Shown: in pieces, positions 24,279-35,322 of the stretch
How positions within the stretch are numbered: the first letter of the stretch is position 1
Layout: every line of letters starts with the position of its first letter
Assembly: GCA_000708835.1 (NCBI GenBank)
Contig: DF237082.1
Span: 115,702-179,701, forward strand
DNA length: 64,000 bases
Direction: 5' to 3'
From: Klebsormidium nitens
Taxonomy: Eukaryota; Streptophyta; Klebsormidiophyceae; Klebsormidiales; Klebsormidiaceae
The notes under the pieces: model-generated
Told to the model about the DNA's origin: nothing
What the model saw: only the letters and a program-made list of their open reading frames with translations
Databases searched by the model: none
Made by a program: the position numbers and the translations under genes

Positions 24279-26955
24279 ATGGCAAGATCACCGTCACGGT
24301 CTCCTGTGCGCCGAGATTCCCGATCCCGATGGCGGTCTCCCTCGGCGTCACCTAGCCGCTACAGCTCAAAAAGGGGCAGCAACAGAGACAGAAGGGTGCG
24401 GAGTCGAACGCCGCCACGCAGGTTGGTCAGCCTCTCAATAACAAATATTCTCCACATAGTTCGGTCATTTCTCTTCCATAGTGGAACCTGCGGAAGCAAG
24501 AGGTTTCAGTGGAGACAAAGCACCCGAAGCAGAGTATCAATGCCGCAAGGATGGTAGAAAGTGTTGATCAGGGAGGTAACTTTTGCCATCAAGGCCTTCT
24601 GCTTCAGGCTTTCGTGAGATGATAGGCCCTCTGCCTTGTTAAGTAGACACGATTTGATGGATAATCAAAGGAACAGATCAGAAGGGGCACCGAGAAGGGG
24701 CACCGAGAAGGGGCACCGAGAAGGGGCACCGAAGGCAGGATGGGTTGGTCAACTTGATCGAGGGGACACACAAGAACCTAGACAGTGGTGCGAGGCTGGC
24801 TTTCGTTCTGGTGGCATGTTCCACCTCTTGTCGTGCCCTGGCATCAGCTTGGTTCCGACTTGGAACACATGGTCCTGGCCGCTGCAGCCATGCAACTTTC
24901 TTTTCGATGACCCCCTCTGAAGCAGACGCCGCCATCAATTACCCCCTGCGGAGGCTTGTCGTGTCTGCAGCCCTCCGCCCTGAGCACAGTGAGCCTGTTC
25001 TCGGTACGCTGATCGCTGGAGAAACTCGCTTGGTCGCCAATGGCTCCGACACGCTTGCTTGTCTGTCATCCTTGTCAAGTTATTCACAGGTTAAGGTCGC
25101 CTGCAACTGTTCCTTGTTGGAAGTTTCTGCTTAGCACAAGCAGGAAGCAGCCATAGTTACTAGGCGCACTGTCCATACGCAAACATTTGCTCTGCAGGAG
25201 ACGCGACCGATCCTCATCGCCACAACGCTACAAACGGCGGGCTAGTCCTAGTCCGGTGAAGCGAAAGCGCAGTCCTAGCCCTGTAAAGCGCCGCTACAGC
25301 CCAAGTCCCCCCCCTCCTCCATCTCGAAAGTCACCACCCCCATCGGTTTCTCCTGAGAGGAGTCGTAGCTCGTCTGTTGAGCGGCGTTTGGCCCTGGAAC
25401 GGGCTCGCGAAGAGCGGGAGGCGGAGAAGAATCGAGAGGAAGAAGAACGGAGAAAGTGAGTTGTTGTTTACCTGATTGTGCTTCGAGGCACAGGCATAAG
25501 CTGTGAGTGGGGGTGGCAACGAAGAAGAGATTCAACGGGAGAGCGAGTCTGGTTTTGAGATTGAGAGTCGATGTGAGGTCTCGCAAAGTAATGCTGACAC
25601 GCAGATTTTGAACAGCATTGCAGTGCAGTACTCCCTTCGAACTTGCATCCTGCACCCCTTAATGATTTCGTATGATAATATCGACAGAGTTAGTAGCTCC
25701 AGAGGCAAACGCTGACGCCAAGTCCTGTTGACTTGGAAGTGAACGTTTGCGTGTCTTGCAGTCCCAAGTGAAAAGAAGAGGTGCTGACGTTGGTGCTCCA
25801 CGCCTAGGAACTCAAAGGTTGGCGGCATCTTTTGCAGACAGACCACAGTATAGTTATATACGGCTGCACACGAATGACGCATTTCTAGAGGGGAATTTGA
25901 CCGGTGACCCTCATCCCGGATCAACCCAATCCAGCGAATCTTACCCGGAAAAAGAATGTTGCACGCACGCATGGAGCTTCACATTCGACGCTCCTCTTCC
26001 AGGCGCCAGCAAGAGGCAGAGCGGCGAATCATCGAGGAGGAGACGGCGCGCCGCATTGAAGAGACGATACGGAAGCGCGTGGAGGAAGCTTTGGCTTCGG
26101 AAGACGTGAAGAAAGAGATGGAGGAGCGGCTTCGGCGTGGTCGAGAGAGGCTGCTTCAGGAGGTAGAGGAAATTCTGGAGAAGGAGCGGCAGGCCGCCTT
26201 GGAAGAGGCGAAACGAAAAGAAGTAAGTCGAGCAGTATCTCCCCTGGTTAGCCCCCAAAGGACCCCGGGTTGGAGGGGACTGCGCTTGGAATACTGTGCT
26301 TGAGTGCCGTTTTTAAAAGCTTCGATGCAGAGGGATCAACTCGACGAACAACTCAACTCTGGTTTGCCCATCCTGACCTGTTCTGAAGTTCTCGGACTCG
26401 TCTGTATTTTGAAGAGAGATTTCGAAGAACATAGCAGCCAGCTTCACCTCTGAAGTCCGAGTTTTCTTTGACTTTTCCGAATGCTTTGTAAAAGTAAGTC
26501 CCCTTCGTTGGGTGGAAAGCGCCTTTTCGTCGATATCTCGCCGTTGTATGCACCTGCAGGAGCTTCAAAGTACAGATCTTGTAGAATTTGCCTCGAAGAG
26601 TCGGCTGCAGAGGCAAGCGTGACGGGACAAACATACTCCTGCTTCTCCTCGCGTTGCTGAGTGCGACTTTTTGACTTCGTTTCTGCAGGAAGAGGAGCGG
26701 CGGCGACTTGAAGAGCTGGAAAACATGCTGAACGAGAACCAGAAGAAAGTAGAGGAGGCGCAGAAGCGTGCGGCAGAAGAACGACGAAGGCAGGAGGAAG
26801 AGCGATTTAAGGAGCTCGAGAACTTGCAGAAGCAGAGGGAGGAAGAAGCGAAGAGGAAACAGCAAGAAGAAGAGCTGATAAAGATAGAGCAGATGAAAAT
26901 TCTAGGGAAAAAGAATGCGAGGCCGAAGGTTGCATTTGGCTTTGGCTTCAAGTAA
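24279..26955 (+). CDS. ARGLU1: ARGLU1-like arginine/glutamate-rich protein, 311 aa
   Basis: ARGLU1 is a nuclear RNA-binding protein that modulates splicing and transcription. Four exons: 24279-24421, 25198-25455, 25955-26222, 26689-26955. The N-terminal ~110 residues are an RS-type domain with SPSPVKRKRSPSPVKRRYSP. The remainder is a highly charged helical domain: RRIIEEETARRIEETIRKRV, EEALASEDVKKEMEERLRRG, LENMLNENQKKVEEAQKRAA. It ends KKNARPKVAFGFGFK, matching the conserved family tail (RPKLxFxLxxK). Length is close to human ARGLU1 (273 aa). The third exon's acceptor (AAAAAG before 25955) lacks a strong pyrimidine tract and is the weakest border, although phases agree. Start codon: the ATG at 24279 begins the RS domain. 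Confidence 0.9.
24681..24732. repeat. 13-bp tandem repeat, four perfect copies
   Basis: The unit GAAGGGGCACCGA is repeated four times without mismatch inside the first ARGLU1 intron. It does not copy a neighbouring exon. It looks like a young minisatellite. Confidence 0.9.
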
Positions 26956-28674
26956 TTGAAATCAACCTTAGAAAGAGTTGCACTTACTGAATTTGGCGTC
27001 AAAGGTTTTGGCGCACGATGTACAGGTGTCTCCACTTGCTCAAGCTCACTACGTGCTTTCTACCATGCTGTAGAGATCGAGCACCATGAGCGCCTAGTAG
27101 CAGAGCTTTGGACTGATAGTCAGGTAGGCGTTTCGATCTTGATGGTGTGATCACATCTATCCGGAGGCTGGCGGCCAAGCATTGTTACTCGAACTTACAC
27201 ATTCAACATGTTGGCTGGCGCCGTAACCATGTTGTATAACAAAGATGCAGTCGACTGCATAGACGGCTGGCCGGAAAAGCAAACCGGTTTGATCAGCATA
27301 GCGTTCAAGAAGTACCTCCAGGACCCGCCCCTAACTCATTGCTCCAGATTGAAAGTTGGTGAAGATCCGCCCGCAGCCTTATCTATCTAGGACCGTCGAT
27401 GGGCCCATCGACGGTGTGTGCAGCCCTCAGCCAAATTGATGAGTGTCAATCGCGACTAGTATGTACAAAAAGCGGTACACTTTCTGTACAGGTTCTACCG
27501 CCGCGTACGGTCAGTATTTAAAATCAGCCACGCGGCGCGCGCACAAGTATTCCACTTGTCCTAGTATGTCAGAAAATGTGCTCGTACGGTACGGTCGACC
27601 AAATTTTGCGGACCTGCCTCTACGGTACATGTAGACTCAGCTGGCCGTTGTCCGCGGTACCTAAATTAGATTTGCGCAACTGCATGTAGAGGAGTCCCGT
27701 CGATTCAAACCCGTGTGCACTAGAGCACTGCGCAGTTCAGTGCCGTGTGCAGTGCGATGACGGCAGGTCGGTCGGGTCAGCACGGGGGACTCTGCGCCGG
27801 GAGCAGTCTGAGACCTAATTGTATCACGCTGTAGTGGCCGGTAATACAGCCGGTTGAAAAACTACTTCCCGGTAGCTCAAAGTGGGGGCCTAGCCGCCCC
27901 TCAACACCAGGTTTGGACCTGGGACAGATGGCGTTCACCGATTCGATCTTATCCTGCGATCGAATCTTGGGTGAAATTTCCCGACCACTTCTCCATCAAG
28001 CAACCGGGCACTTTTAGGGGCGGGTCCGCGAGGTTGTTCAAGAACGCTATGCAGCCGCCTGGCATGTTCAATACTATATACCGTCATGCAGTATACCATC
28101 CGCGGCCCGGTACCTTGACATGTGTATCATTATAACCTTTGTCAGCACTTACGCTATGAAATTTCTGCATGAATGACGCGGTCATCATTGGAACGTACAT
28201 ACCAAGTACAGAAATTGTGGATATGTACGGCACGATCCATGCTTACGTGGTCGTGTGCAGTTTGCAGAGGGTCGGGCCAGCACGTCATCATTCCCAGGTA
28301 GAAGCACGCAACTGGTAATACGAGTACTCAAGACCGCTGCCTATGCGCACGGCAGGGCCAGCATATTTCAAAGAGCAGAAACGTCCAGAATCAGATGGTT
28401 CTCAACCGATCAAATTACTTCTGCATGCCAGTGACCAGGGGAATCCGTTGTGACCTTGCCGTTAAATGGATGCTGCAAGACAGTCCTGCAGCTGTATGCT
28501 GAAAATCCGCGCTTACAACCTCGTGGATGTCCCAGTCGCCGCATCTTACTACAAAATTGCCCACAGCCACGCTGCTTCGTTGTCCCAACCCTTATTGCAT
28601 CGCGCTGACCACCTTTACAGCAACCTATCACCCATCAATCAGACTTGAGTGTTATGCCTGGACCGAACTTCATT
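26956..28674. other. Intergenic region between convergent ARGLU1 and MTRR-like genes
   Basis: This 1.7-kb stretch contains both 3' flanks. The only structure I can support is the 24-bp perfect palindrome at 27392-27415. Short open frames show no family resemblance. Confidence 0.55.
27392..27415. repeat. 24-bp perfect palindrome
   Basis: The 12-base half ACCGTCGATGGG is followed directly by its reverse complement, centred between 27403 and 27404 with no spacer. It could form a cruciform or be a dimeric protein site. It lies in intergenic DNA about 440 bp beyond the ARGLU1 stop. Confidence 0.85.
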
Positions 28675-31600
28675 TCAAGACCAGATGTCACGCACGTAGC
28701 GCTTCTCTTTCACCATGTTATTGAGCAGCGCGGTTGCGTCTCCCTCCGCCATCTGGGCACCGTCGACCAGCACCTTCACAAGCGCCGCATGGACGTCCCT
28801 GGCCATGTTGACCCCGTCCCTGGGAGGAAGCACAACAGTGCGTCAGCCTAAAATGCAAGGATTTTTGCGTTCGGCGTGACTGGAGTTTAAGCACCAAAAA
28901 GCCCCAAAAACAGCCCGCTTCAGCCGCAGATTGTTGCTGAAAAGGTCGGCAAGATGGTGGTTGACCCCCGTGACTTACCGGACCGGCTATCTTTCTGGCT
29001 ATCCAGGTGAATAAGGGAAGTACATGCAGAAAGCTTTAGATGGCTTATTGCGGCCTTTCGCCGCTGGACGCACTCACCCGCAAATGAAGACGTGCGCTTT
29101 CCCGTGCTGAATCAAACTCGCCAACTTTTCGGCATGCTCGCTCAGCTTGTGCTGCACGTACACCTGCGAGAGAGATACGGCGTCGAGAAAAGCACTTCGG
29201 CGAGGTTGGGAACTTTCTCATTGCTCTTTGGAACCGTTTGAGACGCCGCATCGACCACTTTGATCATCGCCAAATGCACCATATCAAGTCTCCTACGTCT
29301 ATCTTCAGATCCGATGAGCCCACGGCTAGGTCCGAATCAAGACAAAGCTACTGTGCCACCCCTCAAGTCATGCTAGCTTCCAGCTCTCAAGCTTAAGTCG
29401 TCCTATTATCAGAAGTCCATTCGCTTGAGACCCCTCTGGCGGAGAGATTCAGGCGCTGAGCAAGGCTTTAACAATGATCAGTAAGGCTTTTGAAAGGGCT
29501 TCGAGAAAGAGTAGCAAACTTGAATGGGCTCAAGGCGGGATCACGATAGCCCGTTCTTCGTGGCCCCCCTCAGTCAGCAGCGAGCAGAATTCCAACTCCT
29601 CGTAAAACACATTTCTGGGCGACGAAGTGCAAAGTACTAAGGATTCCTCCCTGAGCCCCACCTTTGCGTCTCCCGCGCGCGAGAACGCCGTCACCAGCTT
29701 GGTCAGCGTTCCGTCCGTCTCGAACTTCCGCAGATCCTTCTCGTACAAGAAGTCCTCGTCTTCCTTTCGGCACCCAAAGAAGAGCCACGCCGGCCCCGCT
29801 TCGCCCCCTGCCTGCAACCGTTCCCTTCGCTGCTGCAGAAATCCCCTGAACGGCGCAACGCCCGTCCCCGGACCGATCATTAGCAGCGGCGCGGTTAAGC
29901 CCTCCGGCAGCCGGAAATCGCCCCCGCTCTTCAGGAAAACGGGCACGCTTACACGGGCGGACGGGTTAGCGACGAACTGGCGCTGCGTCTTCGGGTCAAG
30001 CCCTAACCGCCGCTCTAACCAGGAGGTGCAAACCCCGTGGAAGACTCGCCCGTCACCGGTTTGCTCCTTAACAACGCTAAACGCGACTTGGACTCTTCCC
30101 GGGGCGTCGTTTGCGTTGCACGTGACGGAATACATTCGCGCGACGAGGGGCGGCAAGCTGTCGAGCAGGTGCGCTAGGTCTGGCTTGCAGGACGGGAACC
30201 TCTTGAGGATCTCGAGCAGGCTGGGCCGCACCTCCTGGATCTGGACCTTATAGGCGTCCCGCCCTCCCCGGCTCGAGAGCATCAGCAGTTCCGTTCGCTC
30301 GGCCGAGTCCGCGCAGTACTCGGCCAGGACGCGGAGCAACCCCTTCCGCGCGACGGCTGTGACGTCACAGTGCCGCAGGAGCGCCTCGCGCAGCGTGCAC
30401 GGCCACCCCACGTGGCCCAGCAGACGCGCGCCTCCTGCCACGTCAGCACTGCCATCGCCTTGCCCCGTGCCGACGTCATCGACAGCGGCGACCGAGAAAA
30501 CTCGCCCCCCATCAGCTCCCAGCCGTTCCAGCAGACCGTCGACGAGCTCGGGCCGGTTCTCGGGGAGGACGCCTAGAGAGTCGCCGGGCTTGTAGCTTGC
30601 GCCAGTCCGCGCAATGTCCACCTCTAGGTGAATTACGCGCCGGTCCGACCAGCTCGCAGTCATGTACTCGGCCGCCGTTACCTCTGCACTGAACGGGTGC
30701 GCCGCACTGTATTCAATCGTCGGATTCCCGTTCTCCAATGACGTCACTGTTCCGTTTGTTGCTGACGACAGCTTCCCATGTGTTCTGATGGTCTCTGCCC
30801 CTTGCCAGATGAGTTTGATGCGGCTCTTTTGCAGGGGGGGCACTCCGACCAGCTTGCTCTCTTTGCTTGCTGGGGGGGGGTTGGCGGTTCCATTGGGGAG
30901 GGGGGCAACGGAGGGGGGGTTGGCGCCCTCGGATACTGCGGCCTTGAGTGCGTCCCAGAGACCCTCCTTCCACTTGTCGATGACGTCCTCAAGCCTGCAT
31001 AAGGCATGAAAAAACGCCTCAATGGTTGCTCAGAAAGAAGGAAGTTTTTGATACAGCTATGCCTTGCATTAGCAGCGCAAACAACCTTCTGACAGTTGCA
31101 CGTGACCTGAGGGGTACTGGAGTCAACTAGAGTTATTCAAAAATGGATTGGAAGGAGGAGTCAATAGAATCCAAACAGTTGCATTTTTGCCCGATATGAA
31201 AAAGTAGACACTGCTTTGAGCATGCAAGCACCACAAGTACAAAAGATCACAGAGGTAGCTGGACGCTTGGCCAAATGATCAACAGAGTACCAGGGACGAT
31301 CCTTGGCCGTTGACATAGGGCACTCTGGAAACGCATGATTCCAGATACTTAGCAGCTAGAGCAGGAAGCATTTGCATTCCCAGTACTCTGCAGGTGTTAC
31401 CACCACCCCCTCATTGTCTTTACAGAGACTTTGCAAAACCTTTCAGCCCACACCCTACAAAACACTTTGTAAGCAGGACGAACAAGCAACTCACCGAGGA
31501 CCTTTCCACAGAGACTAGGTACGAGCAAGGAATTAGGGGCTGAAAAGGGGAAAATGAGAACGGAACATACAACATAGATTTTCCCAAGTCTGCCCAACAT

Positions 31601-33209
31601 TAGCTGGAACCTTTGATCATTCTTGGGCTGTGTTAGCATATTGGCATGTTTAAAAAATTAAAAAAAAATTAAAAGAGAGACCATTCAAGACAAGGCAAAC
31701 CCATCGTCTGCCCATTCACTCACCCATCCACCTCATCCGCCTCGCAGTTCTTGTAGAACCGCTTCGCGCCCAATTCCGGCAGCCGCGATGTGAATACCCT
31801 CGGAACCCCCATGTATGTCGTGTAGTTCGAGTCCCCCAACCCGAGCACTGTAAATTGCACCCCCGCAAGCAGATCTGCTGCGTGCGTCCGCCTCTTGAGG
31901 GCGTTGTGGAAGCGCTCGCAGTTTTCAGGGGGGTCACCGTCTCCAGTGCTGCTCACGACGAAGACGGCGGCCTTGGTGGTACCAGGGATCTTGTGGAGGG
32001 GCTTCTCGTCAAGGGCCAGGACGCGGCTGGCGATGCCATGTGTCGCCGCCTGATTGGGAGAGGGAAGCTATCAGCAGTGCAGGGTATGAATTAGTTGATT
32101 GAATCATACAAAATTAAATAAATAGATCAATTAGTCTGGGGCCTGAGTTAGATCTAAACCAGTGGGAATTCAAAGGGGTAGTGTGGTCTTGGCGCCCACG
32201 GAGTCACAGATCTGAAACTGATTGTATCAGGGCCCTTTGCTATAGCAGAGCGCCTCTTCTAAGACCCCATGTGAAATTACTCTGACCCGCAAGGCAGCAA
32301 AACCATCTGCAAAACGCCATGGACGGTGCAAACTGCAAAATCAGTTCAGTCGATTCAGACTTCACTTCATTGAAGCACTCGCTGCCACCCTGAGCCAACT
32401 CAAAAAACATGATGATGACAACAACTCTTCAAGCAGTCCAGAGGCTGTATCACATGATCAGATCCCTCTTGAGTCTGATCCCTTCGAACTGCAGCACTCA
32501 CCTCAGCATTCAAACTCTTGGCGACTTCCATGGCATTGCCCGTCTGAGAGCCGTACAGGAAGAGAGTCTCCCCAGAGCTCCTTGAAGCAGCTTCTAGTTT
32601 GCTCTTCCTAAGAGCAGCCGCCCTAGCCAGCATTGCCGGACCAGTCATCGGAGCTGGCACGCTAGGGTTTTGGACCTCAATTGCCTTGGGGCCTGCCGCA
32701 GGCAATCCTTGGTTGATCGGATCTGCGGCAGGCTTTTGATCTGGAACGGGCGGGATGCTTTGCTTGGATTCGCCTGCTGACTTCACACTTGATGGGGAGG
32801 TGGTGGTTGCATGCGCAGGCTTCTGATCCGCCGCCGCTGATGTTAGCGAAGCATCGGCACTTTGATCAAATCTTGCAACTTCTGGCACCGGCCTGGATGT
32901 ATCGCTGTCCTTGGAAGCAGGTCCGTTTGCCAGTGTGGATTCCTGGGGCCCCCCATTCGCATCAGATGTTTTGATACCCTCCTCTTTTGTAGCTTGCTTT
33001 TGGCTTGCCTGATCAACAAAAACGAAGCCGGCTACCAGAACTACCCCTGCGACGATCACGGGCATGAGAAAGAATACCAGCGTCCAAAACGGGGGCGTGA
33101 GGACAAGGATGGAAAGGAGAAGGTAGGGCCGTCTCCGCACAAGTGTCATGACTTTGCTGAGCAACCCCGCATGCTGCGAAGATGCATCCACTGGCGCCGT
33201 GTCCCCCAT
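28675..33209 (-). CDS. MTRR: Methionine synthase reductase-like diflavin reductase with membrane anchor, 865 aa
   Basis: Diflavin reductases pass electrons from NADPH through FAD and FMN to a partner; MTRR reactivates B12-dependent methionine synthase. Exons: 32502-33209, 31724-32049, 29662-30994, 29078-29163, 28675-28819, all in phase. FMN domain: LFLYGSQTGNAMEVAKSLNA (about residues 215-235), SSTGDGDPPENCERF, VLGLGDSNYTTYMG. FAD domain: GDSLGVLPENRPE, CTLREALLRHCDVTAVARKG, RMYSVTC, GVCTSWLE. NADPH domain: IGPGTGVAPFRGFLQQR, LFFGCRKEDEDFLYEKDLR, ending RDIWS. LLEILKRFPSCKPDLAHLL, GVCTSWL and the DIWS terminus favour MTRR over cytochrome P450 reductase. Unlike human MTRR (~698 aa), residues ~29-66 form one or two hydrophobic segments, followed by a long Pro/Ala/Ser linker. 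A CPR-like role cannot be excluded. Confidence 0.88.
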
Positions 33210-33863
33210 GATGACGAGATTGGTGCTGAAAAGAATATTGAATCCCCTCAAAAGTAATACCTACAGGTTAAATACAAAACCAAGTAGATACCTATTACCC
33301 AGTCACAGTGCCACGTCGTAGGTGGCGGCTTTATGGTCTGATTCTCTTGCTCTCCTCTTCCCATGACGAGCTCTGCAAAAGTGCCTCTGAAAAGGATCTG
33401 CGAGTTTCTCTAGATTAGGGTTTGGAGGAGGCTTGAAACCCTATCAGAGTGCAGGTCAACAGTTGCGGCTCTCCAGCAGCTCAAGCCTGATGCATGGAAG
33501 TCGAAACGGGCCGAAGCCACCTGCAAGGGCGCTGCATTCAGCTGCATTCCGGAGATGAGGAGCTCCTGCAAAGGCTTGCCATAGTACAACGCATCACAGG
33601 GCCTTTGAACCTCTTTGGGTGATGATTTTCCATGAAGAGCTTTCAATTTTCCAGCCCAACGCTCCATCAGAGACATGCAAGAGACCGGCACATTGCTCTG
33701 TCAGACAGCAATCGTCACGCGTCAAGTATTGTTGCTTTCCTTGAAGCTAAGTCTTTGAGCTGCTCGTAGTGGGTGTGTTCCTAGTTTCTCACAAGCTACC
33801 AACAATCTGCTTGAGTGTCAGTATTAGATCCTGCTGAGAGGAAGGTTCCAGCAGAGTTAGGCC
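33210..33863. promoter_or_regulatory. Shared upstream region of MTRR-like (-) and U11/U12-25K (+) genes
   Basis: The start codons lie 654 bp apart on opposite strands. A pair of inverted telo-box elements at 33415-33444 falls near the middle. No TATA box is clear. Confidence 0.5.
33415..33444. promoter_or_regulatory. Inverted pair of telo boxes (AAACCCTA)
   Basis: TAGGGTTT at 33416-33423 and AAACCCTA at 33436-33443 form a perfect 8-bp inverted repeat with a 12-base spacer. The AAACCCTA telo box is a known plant promoter element, common upstream of translation and growth genes. Its position in the divergent MTRR/U11-U12-25K promoter makes a regulatory role plausible. Confidence 0.5.
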
Positions 33864-35322
33864 ATGGCTCCAAACTTTCAGACCCGGAGCATCAGCTTAA
33901 ATCCATTTAGGCGAGACACACGTTCTGGATATGAGAGTGCTGTCTACTCGATGCTTGAAGATCCAGTGCTCAAAGATGTCCCGGCCAACCCCTCTGTTGA
34001 AGACATAGATAAGTTACTGGCTGTTGAAATGGGGTCGGCAATGAAGCTGACAATAAAAAAGCTGGATGCCACAAGTTTTGGTGAGTGACGTTCCCTCTTC
34101 TCTGGGACCTTCATTTGTGTCGATGAAGGTCAATCTGCTTCAGGTGCTGCACTTATGTACGATTTGAGTGGACATTCCAGATCAGATGTATACTGGACTT
34201 CCTGCTCATCCTGGGGCCAAGCCTTTTGTCTTTCTCACTTCCCCTTTCTGCCTGTTTGCGAAGCAGAAAAGATCTGGATGGTGCTGAGTTGCATCAGACT
34301 GAAATGATGGCCGTGGTCGACATAAGGTCTCGACCAAACAAATGTAAGTTTCTTCTGTGCAGAGGTTGCGGTGTTGAGTTCTGCCGATGTCAGGGACTTG
34401 AAGAGGGCCATAGAGAAGGCGGTGGATGAAAAGACTGCGGAGGAGTTGGGGCAGCGCAGTGTATCATGGTAAACACCGCCTCATCTTTACTTAAAACATC
34501 TCATCCAGTAATTTACATGACTTCAAGTTAGGGCTGGCGCGACTCTGCTTAACTATCGATTCGCACGTAGTGGATGTTGGCCGGGGAAGGATGCAGGCTT
34601 GTAAGATCATTGGAATATAAAGCCTCAGCGCGAAGGAACGTTAGATTCAAATAGGAGAAGCGGGGCAAAGAGAAATGTTGGTTCCTCCTTCACTACTCGC
34701 AAATATTGCTGCTTCTTACATGTGATCTGCTTCTATTTCCACCTCACACTGGTGACCCGGCTTGCTATCATGTGCAGGAGTCATGTGTGGGGCAACTTTA
34801 CGTTGGCATTCAAGGGGCAGCGGTTCTTGGATGACGACGCGCCCCTCAGGAAATATGACCTGCGGCATAACGACATAGTAAGCAACGCTTAGAACCCACC
34901 TTCTTGCGGGTTGGAAGCGACCAAATCGAGCCAGAAGCATACAATGGCAGAACATACAATGGCCGGTGTGTTTCGAATTCCATCCAGAGCTAGCTCAGGT
35001 TCCGCTTTCCAGGTGTGCGCCTTGCCTTCGATACCTTCTTGAGGTGCATGCTGTGGCCTTTCAAATTGCAGATCTGCCTGTTCACCGTAGCCGTTTCTAG
35101 CCTGCGTGTCTCGTCTACTTGTGGCCCTTCAGTAGCGACTCGTCAACACGCATTATGCTTCCTAGTTGAAACTTCGAAAGACTGACGTAGGGCCCCATTC
35201 CGCAGATCGACTTCGTCCATCACATCCCTTCGAAAGAGGCCGGGGAACATTCGCAAGCAAAGAAAAGCCGATTTTTTCACAGTTTATCTGCTAGGCTTCT
35301 ACCGAAAAGCCTAATTGAATAG
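33864..35322 (+). CDS. SNRNP25: U11/U12 snRNP 25 kDa protein, 179 aa
   Basis: This is a subunit of the U11/U12 di-snRNP of the minor spliceosome, which recognises U12-type introns. Exons 33864-34080, 34363-34468, 34778-34877 and 35206-35322 join in phase. Family signatures in order: LEDPVLKDVPANPSVEDIDK (residues ~31-50), LAVEMGSAMKLTIKKLDATS, the ubiquitin-like core AVLSSADVRDLKRAIEKAV, RSVSWSHVWGNFTLAFKGQR, YDLRHNDIIDFVHHIP, and a basic tail KKSRFFHSLSARL. The length is in the usual range for plant 25K proteins. The ATG at 33864 begins MAPNFQTRS. A functional minor spliceosome in the organism is implied. Confidence 0.93.
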
